A stretch of DNA of 64,000 nt from an uncultured Acidobacteriia bacterium (lineage in GTDB: Bacteria > Acidobacteriota > Terriglobia > Bryobacterales > Bryobacteraceae), in the NCBI GenBank assembly GCA_903929755.1, contig CAIYVZ010000003.1, positions 1-64,000 of the forward strand, in the 5' to 3' direction. Each line of letters begins with the position of its first letter. Positions within the stretch are counted from its first letter, which is position 1. Under the pieces are notes generated by a model. The model worked only from the letters and a program-made list of their open reading frames with translations. It made no database searches and was not told where the DNA came from. The translations under genes and the position numbers were made by a program. Shown piece by piece: positions 17,892 to 26,225 of this stretch.

Positions 17892-18794
17892 ATGATTCTG
17901 GCGGACGCAGCTCTGAACTATCACCACTTGCGTTATTTCCGCGCGATTGCTCACGAAGGCGGCCTGACCAAGGCTGCGGCCCGCCTGCATGTTGCCCAGT
18001 CCGCCCTCAGCATTCAGCTCCGCCACCTGGAAGAGAACCTGGGCCACCCCCTGTTTCTCCGCAAGAATCGAAAGCTTGAGCTGACCGAAGCCGGACAACT
18101 GGCGCTTCAGTATGCAGACTCGATCTTTCGCACCGGTGACGAACTGGTGGATACCCTTCGGCACCAGTCCCCGCGGGCGCGGCAGGTTCTGCGAATTGGA
18201 ACCGTCGCCACCCTCTCCCGCAACTTTCAGTGGGAATTTATCAAGCCGCTTCGCACCAGTCGCGACATCCAGCTTGTCCTGCGGTCCGGCACCGTACGAG
18301 ATCTTATCGCGCAACTCCGCAATCACGAAGTGGATGTCGTCCTCTCCAACCAGGCCATGCGGCGTGACGCTGATACGGGACATCACAGTCATCTGCTGGC
18401 CGAGCAGGAGATCAGTCTGGTAGGCCGTCCTGTGGCGGGCCAGGCCCCGTTCCGTTTTCCCGAAGACCTGCGAAAGACTCCGGTGATTCTGCCCAGCCTC
18501 GAGAGCGAGGTGCGCGCATCTTTCGACCTGATCATGGACCAGGCAGGACTTCGCCCGATCATCGCCGCCGAGGTGGATGATATGGCCATGTTGCGCGTCC
18601 TGGCCCTGCGTCTTCGCGCGGTTGCTTTGGTGCCTAAGGTGGTGGTTCAGGATGAACTGCGTTCCGGCGCGCTGGTTGAGCGCTACCGTCTTTCGGATGT
18701 GAAGGAACGCTTTTACGCAATCACACCAACTCGCACCTTCCCGAATGTCCTGGTAAGGGACCTGATCGCGCACGCAACGAATAAGAAACGTTGA
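17892..18794 (+). CDS. LysR-family regulator (NhaR-like), probable regulator of dabBA
   Basis: A 300-residue LysR-type transcription factor. The winged helix-turn-helix occupies about residues 8-68 (LNYHHLRYFRAIAHEGGLTK, AARLHVAQSALSIQLRHLEE, LTEAGQLALQYAD), followed by a linker helix and a LysR substrate-binding domain. The LNYHHLRYF opening and the overall N-terminus resemble NhaR-type members, a type I recall being found beside DAB genes. It is divergent from dabB with a 74-base gap, the usual LysR arrangement, so regulation of dabB-dabA-cysD-ppc is a reasonable inference. The inducer is unknown. ATG 17892 has no obvious ribosome-binding site, and the next in-frame start would cut into the DNA-binding domain. 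Confidence 0.85.
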   Translation: MILADAALNYHHLRYFRAIAHEGGLTKAAARLHVAQSALSIQLRHLEENLGHPLFLRKNRKLELTEAGQLALQYADSIFRTGDELVDTLRHQSPRARQVLRIGTVATLSRNFQWEFIKPLRTSRDIQLVLRSGTVRDLIAQLRNHEVDVVLSNQAMRRDADTGHHSHLLAEQEISLVGRPVAGQAPFRFPEDLRKTPVILPSLESEVRASFDLIMDQAGLRPIIAAEVDDMAMLRVLALRLRAVALVPKVVVQDELRSGALVERYRLSDVKERFYAITPTRTFPNVLVRDLIAHATNKKR

Positions 18795-18862
18795 ACAAAC
18801 CGTACCAGGTGCAAGGCAGGTGTTCCCGTGCGAGAAAGCCCCCCGGATTTCTTCTCCGAGCC

Positions 18863-20293
18863 TTAAACCAGCAGTTTCCGCACCACATTGCCGGCCACGT
18901 CCGTTAAGCGGAAGTCGCGGCCCATGTAGTTGTACGTGAGGCGTTTGTGGTCGAGGCCGAGGCAATGCAGGAGCGTCGCCTGCAGGTCATGGAGGTGGAT
19001 GGGGTCCTCTTCGATGTTGAAGCAGAGGTCGTCTGTCTTTCCTACAGTTTGACCAGCCTTCAGGCCGCCTCCCGCCATGAACATGCTGAAGGCTACGGGG
19101 TGGTGGTCGCGTCCGGCGTTGTCAGCTTCCGAGGGGACGCGAATTTCCGACATCGGGGTCCGACCGAATTCCCCGCCCCAGACGACTAACGTGTCGTCCA
19201 GCATGCCGCGTTGCTTCAGATCTTTCAGGAGCGCGGCGACGGGCTGGTCGGTGATGTCGCAGTTCTTTTTGAGCTTCTTGTCGATCTGCGTGTGGTCGTC
19301 CCAGCTGGCGTGCATCAGCATGACGCAGCGGACTCCGCGTTCCACCAGACGACGCGCCAGCAGGCAGTTGGTTGCGTAGGGTTTGGTGGGTTCCTTGTTC
19401 ACTCCGTACATTTCGAGGGTCGCGGGAGATTCCTTTGAGAAATCGAGGAGTTCCGGGGCGGACATCTGCATCCGGTAAGCGAGTTCGTAGGAGTTGATTC
19501 TGGACGCAATTTCGCGGTCGCCCGTTTTCTCCTGGTGCTCCTGATTGAGATCGCGAAGGGCATCGAGCGAGGCCCGTTGCGTGCGCTGCGTGACGCCAGG
19601 CGGATTCGAGAGGTACAGGATGGGATCGCCACTGCCGCGGAACATGGTGCCGGAGTAAGTGGAGGGCAGGAAGCCTGAGGAGAAGTTGGATTCACCACCG
19701 CTGGTACCGTTCCCGGAACTGAGTACGACGAAGCCGGGGAGGTTCTGCGATTCGCTGCCGAGGCCATAAACAACCCAGGAACCGAGGCTGGGGCGACCCA
19801 CCTGCAGCGTTCCGGCGAAGAGCATGAGCTGGCCGGGGTGGTGGTTAAAAGCTTCCGTGTGGAGCGAACGGACCACGGTGATGTCGTCGGCCACGGTGGA
19901 GAGATGCGGCAGATAGTCACTGAGTTCGATGCCCGACTGACCGTATTTTTTGAAAGGCCGGCGGCTGGCGAGGACCGCTGCGGTGGGCTTAATGAACGCG
20001 AGCTGCAGGTTCTTCGTGAGCGAATCGGGGAGCGGCTTACCGTCCCATTTCGCCAGTTCGGGCTTGGGGTCAAAAAGGTCGAGCTGGCTGGGGCCACCTT
20101 CCTGGAAGAGGAAGATGATGTTCTTCGCTTTACCGGGGAAGTGGGATTTGCGGGGCGCGAGAGGGTTCAGATCGGCGGCGTAGCCATCCTTCGCCAGCAG
20201 CTGCGCGAGCGCGATGGTGCCGATGCCTCCGGCCGCTTCGCAAAAGAAGTTGCGGCGTGTCTGGATCTGGCGAAACTTGAGGTCGTCGAACAT
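18863..20293 (-). CDS. DUF1501 protein, twin-arginine exported
   Basis: A 476-residue protein of the DUF1501 family, a sulfatase-like/alkaline-phosphatase-fold group abundant in Planctomycetes and Acidobacteria and almost always encoded beside a DUF1549/DUF1553 cytochrome protein. The start at 20293 (MFDDLKFRQIQTRRNFFCEA) was chosen because it gives the usual twin-arginine signal TRRNFF; the long upstream extension of the frame is low-complexity Arg/Pro sequence overlapping the neighbouring gene. Family motifs seen are IFLFQEGGPSQLDLFDPKP, HHPGQLML, VVWGGEFGRTP and GRDHHPVAFSM. The function is not established. It lies 19 bases after the DUF1553 gene in the same orientation, so the two form an operon. 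Confidence 0.88.
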   Translation of the reverse strand: MFDDLKFRQIQTRRNFFCEAAGGIGTIALAQLLAKDGYAADLNPLAPRKSHFPGKAKNIIFLFQEGGPSQLDLFDPKPELAKWDGKPLPDSLTKNLQLAFIKPTAAVLASRRPFKKYGQSGIELSDYLPHLSTVADDITVVRSLHTEAFNHHPGQLMLFAGTLQVGRPSLGSWVVYGLGSESQNLPGFVVLSSGNGTSGGESNFSSGFLPSTYSGTMFRGSGDPILYLSNPPGVTQRTQRASLDALRDLNQEHQEKTGDREIASRINSYELAYRMQMSAPELLDFSKESPATLEMYGVNKEPTKPYATNCLLARRLVERGVRCVMLMHASWDDHTQIDKKLKKNCDITDQPVAALLKDLKQRGMLDDTLVVWGGEFGRTPMSEIRVPSEADNAGRDHHPVAFSMFMAGGGLKAGQTVGKTDDLCFNIEEDPIHLHDLQATLLHCLGLDHKRLTYNYMGRDFRLTDVAGNVVRKLLV

Positions 20294-20312
20294 GGTAATT
20301 ATTCCCGCTGGT

Positions 20313-22772
20313 TTATTCACGAGTGATGAATTCGTCGAGGTTGAGAAGAATGCGGCTGACGCCGATCCAGGGTGCGATGGCAGTGGGATCCTGCTGGCGC
20401 AGGGTCGCCTGCGTGTCGAAGTAGTTGGCCAGACGTGCGGTTTCCTTCGCCGTCGGCGCACGATTGAGAGCGGCTTTATACACGAAGTTCAGTCGGGCGG
20501 TGAAGTCTCCGGTGGCTTCGGTCTCCACTCGGTTGGCGAGAGCTTCGGCGGCTTCGAAGAAGGCCGGGTCATTTAAGAGATTGAGCGACTGCAGCGCCGT
20601 ATTGGAGAGGCGGCGACGGGTGCAGGCAAGCGTGGTATCAGGCGCATCAAAGTTAACGAACAACGGGTACGGGGTAGTCCGCTGGTAGTGGACATACAGG
20701 CCACGGCGGTACTTCTCACGGCCGGGGCTTTCGATCCACTTTTTCACGGAGTAGCCGAGTTCGGCGACGCCCACAGGCTGGAAGGGGCGGATACTGGGAC
20801 CACTGACATCGGTATTCAGAAGCCCACTGACGGCGAGGACTTCATCGCGAATCAGTTCGGCGGAGAGCCGCACGCGTGACTGGCGGGCGAGCAGGACGTT
20901 CTCCGGGTCCCGCTGGTCCAGATCGGGGCGGGCCGTGGAAGCCTGACGGTAGGTTCGTGAAAGCACAATCTCGCGAATCAGAGCCTTGTTGCTGAAACCG
21001 AGGCGGCGGTACTCGGTGGCCAGCCAGTCGAGGAGTTCGGGATGGGAAGGCTTGTCGCCCTGCAGACCGAAGTCATCGGAGGTGCTGACGATGCCACGCC
21101 CGAAGAGTTCCTGCCAGAGGCGGTTGACGGCGACGCGGGCGGTGAGCGGGTTTTCGGGAGCCATAATCCACTTCGCCAGATCAAGGCGGGTGGGGGCGGG
21201 CTTGTCGCCGTTGGGGAGGAAGCCGGGAACCGCGGGCTGGACTTCGTCACCAGGATTCTTCCAGTCGCCACGGACGGCAATGTGGGCGGCACCGTAATCG
21301 TTGCGCGACTCCATCGCGTACGCCTGGCTGAGCGCGGGGAAGTTTTTCTCTATCTCGTCGAGCTTCTCTTTGGCTTCTTTGAGTTTGGCGGTCAGGTCCT
21401 TATCTTTGCCGATGCGAGGACCCGGCGTGCGGATGAAACGGGAGGTGATGCGGCGGGCGGCGGCGAGATCACGCTTCTCGACCGGGGTGCGGAGAATGCG
21501 CTCGCCGTGGTCAGTACCGGCGCGAATCTCGGTCACCTGGAAATCCCAGTCCAGCTCAATGCCGGGATGGTCCATGGCCTGCAGCATGTCGGCTTCCCAC
21601 TGCTTCTGTAGTTCCGGGATGTTGTATTTGGCGGACCAATCGGCGCGCTGTTTTTCGTAGCCGGGGCGGGCGCGCAAATACGAACCCACTTCGCCGGGGA
21701 GCGGGGCATCGATATCCACTTCATCGGCGGCGTTGAAGTAGGCCAGCATGCTGTAGAAGTCGCGCTGTTTAATGGGGTCGTATTTGTGGTCGTGGCACTG
21801 GGAGCAACGGACGGTGATGCCGAGGAAGGTGGTTCCGGTGGTGCCAACGCGGTCGATCAACTGGTCGAAGCGGGCTTCGCGGCGGTCAACGCCGGCTTCG
21901 CGATTCGTCATGGCGTTGCGATAGAAGCCGGTGGCGACGCGGTCGTCAGCCGAAGCTCCGGGCATCAGGTCACCCGCGATTTGGAGGGTCACAAAACGGT
22001 CGTAGGGAAGATCGCGGTTGTAGGCGTTGATGACCCAATCGCGGAAGCGCCAGGCCCAGGGGCGCACCAGATCTTTTTCGAAGCCATCGCTGTCGGCGTA
22101 GTGGGCCATGTCAAGCCAGGGCCGGGCCCATTTCTCACCGTAGTGGGGACTGGCGAGCAGGCGGTCCACCTGACGCTCCAGAGCGCCGGGTCGGGTATCG
22201 GCGAGAAATTCGGCGGTCTCCTGCGGGGTGGGCGGCAGACCGGTAAGATCCAGAGAGACGCGGCGGAGAAGGGTGGCTTTGTCGGCATCGGGGGAGGGCG
22301 CGACGCCTTCCTTTTCGAGGCGGGCGAGGATAAAGTTGTCGATTGCGTTGACGGGCCAGGCAGTCAGCTTCACCGGAGCCGACGCGGGGCTCTGCACGGG
22401 CTCCCAGGCCCAGTGTTTATTGGGAGTCGCGTTGGCTGGCCAGGTGGCGCCTTCGTCGACCCAGCGGGTCAGGAGCGCAACCTGGGCATCGCTGAGGGTT
22501 GCCCCGGTGGGAGGCATCACCTTGCCGGCTGTCCCTTTCACCATGGCGATGAGGCGGCTCTCGGCGGCTTTACCGGGCTGGATGACGCGGCGGGCGGAGG
22601 CGCGGTCGTCGAGCCGCAGGTTGGAGAACTGTTGTTTGGGGCCGTGGCAGAGGAGGCACTTCTGCTGGAAGAGAGGCTGGATCTCGCGGACGAAATCGAC
22701 GTTGGGGGCGCGCATCTGCGCAAGAGCGGGGAGCGTGAGCGCGAAAAAGGGCAGTACAAAACGGAACTGCAT
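20313..22772 (-). CDS. DUF1549/DUF1553 protein with planctomycete-type cytochrome c domain (PSCyt1)
   Basis: An 819-residue exported protein. The chosen start (22772) opens on a signal peptide MQFRFVLPFFALTLPALAQ; the frame is open for another 93 codons upstream but that part looks random and would cross the divergent promoter. A single CxxCH haem site follows (C39-x-x-C42-H43 in QKCLLCHG), with LRLDDRASA and GKVMPPTGATLS typical of PSCyt1. DUF1549 comes next (FILARLEKEGVAPSP, RVSLDLTGLPPTP, YGEKWARPWLDMAHYADSDG, RCSQCHDHKYDPI) and DUF1553 at the C-terminus (ARVAVNRLWQELFGRGIV, PSHPELLDWLA, RTYRQAS). Function is unknown; a periplasmic redox or catabolic role is assumed for the family. Confidence 0.9.
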   Translation of the reverse strand: MQFRFVLPFFALTLPALAQMRAPNVDFVREIQPLFQQKCLLCHGPKQQFSNLRLDDRASARRVIQPGKAAESRLIAMVKGTAGKVMPPTGATLSDAQVALLTRWVDEGATWPANATPNKHWAWEPVQSPASAPVKLTAWPVNAIDNFILARLEKEGVAPSPDADKATLLRRVSLDLTGLPPTPQETAEFLADTRPGALERQVDRLLASPHYGEKWARPWLDMAHYADSDGFEKDLVRPWAWRFRDWVINAYNRDLPYDRFVTLQIAGDLMPGASADDRVATGFYRNAMTNREAGVDRREARFDQLIDRVGTTGTTFLGITVRCSQCHDHKYDPIKQRDFYSMLAYFNAADEVDIDAPLPGEVGSYLRARPGYEKQRADWSAKYNIPELQKQWEADMLQAMDHPGIELDWDFQVTEIRAGTDHGERILRTPVEKRDLAAARRITSRFIRTPGPRIGKDKDLTAKLKEAKEKLDEIEKNFPALSQAYAMESRNDYGAAHIAVRGDWKNPGDEVQPAVPGFLPNGDKPAPTRLDLAKWIMAPENPLTARVAVNRLWQELFGRGIVSTSDDFGLQGDKPSHPELLDWLATEYRRLGFSNKALIREIVLSRTYRQASTARPDLDQRDPENVLLARQSRVRLSAELIRDEVLAVSGLLNTDVSGPSIRPFQPVGVAELGYSVKKWIESPGREKYRRGLYVHYQRTTPYPLFVNFDAPDTTLACTRRRLSNTALQSLNLLNDPAFFEAAEALANRVETEATGDFTARLNFVYKAALNRAPTAKETARLANYFDTQATLRQQDPTAIAPWIGVSRILLNLDEFITRE

Positions 22773-22805
22773 GATCGATTTGATTTTAGTCCATAACAGG
22801 GGTGG

Positions 22806-22834
22806 TTGACTCCGGATTTTGGCAATGATATCGC
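22806..22834 (+). promoter_or_regulatory. Candidate sigma-70-like promoter for the second TonB receptor
   Basis: In the 147-base divergent gap, TTGACT at 22806-22811 is followed after 17 bases by TATCGC at 22829-22834, about 85 bases before the receptor ATG. The -35 match is good and the -10 match poor, so this is a guess from spacing. A TATAAC at about 22887 could serve as another -10. Confidence 0.3.
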
Positions 22835-22919
22835 CATAACGAAAGTTTTTCGGCGAATGCGTGATCGAAGCTCGGGTCCAGGCCAGTATAACGATAACGC
22901 GCCAGGGGAGTAATTTTAC

Positions 22920-25900
22920 ATGAGAAGAATGTTGCGCAGCAGCCTCGTCGCTGCTGTATTGGGTAGTGGAATGTTCCTGCTCGGCCAGGGGGCATTGTTC
23001 GCCCAGGTACAGTCGGGACGCATTGTGGGAACAGTGTACGACCCGCAGCACGCCTCTGTTCCGGGTGCCACCGTGACGATTACCGAAACCGCGACCAACG
23101 TGGCGCGCAAAGTAACGGCTGACGGCTCAGGCGACTACGTGGTGACCCCGTTGCTGCCGGGCATCTACTCCGTGAGCGCGAGCTCCGCAGGCTTTCAGAC
23201 CACGGTTCGGAACGGAATTGAGCTGACAGTGGCGCAGGCCGCCCGCGTCGATATGGAACTGCGGATCGGCGAGACGACGACGCAGGTGGAGGTGACGACG
23301 GAAGCGGCGTTGCTGGCGACCGAATCGGCAACCCTGGGCCAGGTGATTTCGACCCAGCAAATTACAGATCTGCCTCTGAACGGGCGCAAGTTCACGGAAT
23401 TGGGCCGCATGACGCCGGGTGTGACGCTGCTGCCCGCGACGGGCAACGTGCAACGCGTGCGACCGGAACAGGTGAACGGCAACGTGATCAGCGGCGTGCC
23501 GGGGTCGCAGACAACGTTTCTTCTGGACGGTGTGGACGTGACGGAACAGCACCAGGGCGGAACCTGGATCCAGACTTCAGTGGATGCGCTGCAGGAGTTC
23601 AGCGTGATGCAGAATGCGTATTCGTCTGAGTATGCAAGAGCCGGCGGGTCGTTCAATGTTTCGACGAAGAGTGGCGGCAACAGGCTGACGGGCAACGCAT
23701 TTGAATTCTTGCGAAACGGCCAACTGGATGCACGGGATTTCTTTGCACCGGCGCGAACCGTACTGAAGCGGAATCAGTTCGGCGGGACGCTGGGGGGGCC
23801 TGTGTTGATCCCGCGAGTTTACAACGGGCGCAACCGGACGTTCTTTTTTGTCAGTTACGAAGGGGAGCGGACACGGCAGGGGCTGATCCAGAACTCTGTG
23901 GTTCCGACTGCGGCGCAGAGGGCGGGCGATTTCAGCGCCCCTGGCCTGGCAAAGATTTATGATCCGTTGACGAGCGTGGGGACCACGAATGCGCGAACGC
24001 AGTTCCCCGGCAATATCATCCCGGTGAATCGCCTGGCCACCACCGCGACGTACTTCAATAAGTACATTCCGCTGGCGAATACGGCGGGGGGCACCGCCAT
24101 CTTTGCACCGTCCTACGCATACAACCAGGACCAGTGGACGATGCGCGGGGATCAGGAATTGACCGGCAACCACAAGCTATTTATGCGCGTGAGCCTGGTG
24201 AGAAACGCTGACAGCACTCCGGGAGCCTTCCCGGCGCTCGGATCCACGCAGTTATCGGGCCCGGCACGCAACATTGCCGGAGCGCTGACGAGCAACCTGC
24301 GGGCGAACATGATTCATGAGTTCCGCTTCAGCATGTTGTACGGCGAGTATCGCTCGACGGCATATTTCCAGGGCCAGGGCGCGACGTTTAATAAGGAAGC
24401 CGGCCTGACGGGTCTCGAAACCAATCAGGACGCTTCCATTTCCAGTCTGCCCGCGTTTTCGTGGTCAGGCCTGGCTGGCTTCTCGGGCAATGCGGGTGAC
24501 GGGCGGCCGAAGTGGCAGAACCGCTCGGCCAATGAAATTACCGACACGCTGACGTGGGTGAAGGGCAAGCATATTGTGAAGGTGGGAACCCGGATCCACT
24601 ATTACAAGCCGCTGTTCACCGATTCACGGACGCAGAACGGAGCTTATTCGTTCACGGGGATTGGCACTGAGAACCCGGCGTCCACGGCGGGTACCGGCGA
24701 TGCCTTTGCTGACTGGATGCTGGGTTATCCGGCCAACGGGAGCCGGTCCAATCCGGCCACATGGTGGGGTGGATACGGTACCTACTGGCACTTCTTTGTG
24801 CAGGATGACGTAAAGATCAGCAACCGCCTGACGTTGAATATCGGACTGCGTTACGAGTACACGCCGTGGCTGAATGGCTACAAGGGCCAGGTGGCTACTT
24901 TTGACCCGAAGAGGGCGAAGTCCATTATTGTGGCGAGCGAAACGGACCAGATTCAGCTGGATGCGCAGCCGCTGGCGAAGGTCGGGTATGACCTGTACAA
25001 GGATCTGATCCAGACCAGCAGCCAGGCTGGTTTACCGTTGAGCATTACTGAACAGACGAAGGCGAACTGGGCTCCGCGTATTGGCCTGGCGTGGCGGCCT
25101 GTTGGGGACAAGACCGTGATTCGCGGCGGGTACGGCATTTTCTATGAATCGGAAGGCACCAGCGGCCGGCTGAACTTCAACTTCCTGCCGTTCAATGTCT
25201 CGGAGACGGTGAATGCGGATCGTGGAGTGAAACCGACGCGAACGCTGGCGAATTTCTTCCTGGGTGCGCCCTTTGGGTCCGCCGTTACCAATGCGGCGTG
25301 GGTGCCGGTTCCCACAAAGGTGAGGATGCCGTATGACCAGCACTGGAACCTGGGCATTCAGCAGCAGGTGATGCCGAAGTTGCTGGTGGAACTGGATTAC
25401 GTCGGTAACAGAGGCTTATTCCTGCCGGGCACGGACAACATCAATTTCCCGGAGGCGGGTGCGGGGACCATTCAAACGCGGCGGCCTTATCCGCGGTTCG
25501 GCACCATTGCCTACAACACCCAGGATTCGGCGAGTATCTATCATTCGCTGCAGGCCAAGGTGGAGAAGCGGCTGTCGGCCGGCTTCTGGACAATGCTGGC
25601 TTACACGTATTCGAAGACCATTACGTTTGCCGCGACGCCGGCGGTTGGCGGCAACTACGGCTGGGAGCGGGCGCTGACAGGCTTCGATGTTCCGCAGAAT
25701 GTGGCGATCAGCTTCGGGTATGACCTGCCCTTCGGTAAAGGACGGCAGTTCCTGCATTCAAACGCGGTTGCCGATAAGGTGATTGGCGGCTGGCAGATGC
25801 AGGGGATCTGGAACTATCGGAGCGGAACTCCTTACACGCCAACGGTATCGCGCGATGTGGCGAATAACGGTATTGGCGGGCAGAGGCCGAACCGAATTGG

Positions 25901-26222
25901 TTCGGGCGTGCTGGCAAATCCGACGCTGGATCTGGCGTTTGATAAGGCGGCATTCACCGTTCCGGCCAACTTCACCTATGGCAACTCCGGCGGAAATATC
26001 CTGCGCCGCGACTATGCGGCCAACATGGATTTCTCAATCTTCAAAGTATTCAGCATTACGGAAAAGTCGAAGCTACAGTTCCGGGCCGAGGTCTTCAACC
26101 TGCCGAATACGCCTTACTTCAGCGCTCCGAATACGAACATTGACGTGGCAGCAGGCGGGAAGATCACGAGTACGCAAAACACCCCGAGGCAAATGCAGGT
26201 GGCCCTGAAGCTGAGCTTCTAG
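22920..26222 (+). CDS. Oar-like TonB-dependent receptor
   Basis: Outer-membrane receptor of 1100 residues, complete. Signal peptide MRRMLRSSLVAAVLGSG to about residue 28 (ALFAQ); carboxypeptidase-regulatory domain from about 30-110 (GRIVGTVYDPQHASVPGATV, LLPGIYSVSASSAGFQ); plug domain (QQITDLPLNGRKFTELGRMT, NVISGVPGSQTTFLLDGVDV, FNVSTKSGGNRLTGNAFEFL); a long beta-barrel ending in a terminal phenylalanine (MQVALKLSF). GGGGAG lies a few bases before the ATG. It is the first of four same-strand genes (receptor, DUF1592-type cytochrome, DUF1552, NHL-like), with three bases between it and the next, so it probably imports a substrate handled by that set. The ligand is unknown. Unlike the receptor at the left end, it shows no lesion. 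Confidence 0.9.
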   Translation: MRRMLRSSLVAAVLGSGMFLLGQGALFAQVQSGRIVGTVYDPQHASVPGATVTITETATNVARKVTADGSGDYVVTPLLPGIYSVSASSAGFQTTVRNGIELTVAQAARVDMELRIGETTTQVEVTTEAALLATESATLGQVISTQQITDLPLNGRKFTELGRMTPGVTLLPATGNVQRVRPEQVNGNVISGVPGSQTTFLLDGVDVTEQHQGGTWIQTSVDALQEFSVMQNAYSSEYARAGGSFNVSTKSGGNRLTGNAFEFLRNGQLDARDFFAPARTVLKRNQFGGTLGGPVLIPRVYNGRNRTFFFVSYEGERTRQGLIQNSVVPTAAQRAGDFSAPGLAKIYDPLTSVGTTNARTQFPGNIIPVNRLATTATYFNKYIPLANTAGGTAIFAPSYAYNQDQWTMRGDQELTGNHKLFMRVSLVRNADSTPGAFPALGSTQLSGPARNIAGALTSNLRANMIHEFRFSMLYGEYRSTAYFQGQGATFNKEAGLTGLETNQDASISSLPAFSWSGLAGFSGNAGDGRPKWQNRSANEITDTLTWVKGKHIVKVGTRIHYYKPLFTDSRTQNGAYSFTGIGTENPASTAGTGDAFADWMLGYPANGSRSNPATWWGGYGTYWHFFVQDDVKISNRLTLNIGLRYEYTPWLNGYKGQVATFDPKRAKSIIVASETDQIQLDAQPLAKVGYDLYKDLIQTSSQAGLPLSITEQTKANWAPRIGLAWRPVGDKTVIRGGYGIFYESEGTSGRLNFNFLPFNVSETVNADRGVKPTRTLANFFLGAPFGSAVTNAAWVPVPTKVRMPYDQHWNLGIQQQVMPKLLVELDYVGNRGLFLPGTDNINFPEAGAGTIQTRRPYPRFGTIAYNTQDSASIYHSLQAKVEKRLSAGFWTMLAYTYSKTITFAATPAVGGNYGWERALTGFDVPQNVAISFGYDLPFGKGRQFLHSNAVADKVIGGWQMQGIWNYRSGTPYTPTVSRDVANNGIGGQRPNRIGSGVLANPTLDLAFDKAAFTVPANFTYGNSGGNILRRDYAANMDFSIFKVFSITEKSKLQFRAEVFNLPNTPYFSAPNTNIDVAAGGKITSTQNTPRQMQVALKLSF

Positions 26223-26225
26223 CGA

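Noticed and set aside
20294-20461. N-terminal extension of the DUF1501 protein
   Set aside because: The 56 extra codons are Arg/Pro/Ser-rich, overlap the neighbouring DUF1553 gene, and precede an obvious twin-arginine start at 20293.
22773-23051. N-terminal extension of the DUF1549/DUF1553 protein
   Set aside because: It would cross the divergent promoter region and run into the TonB receptor gene; a clear signal peptide begins at 22772.
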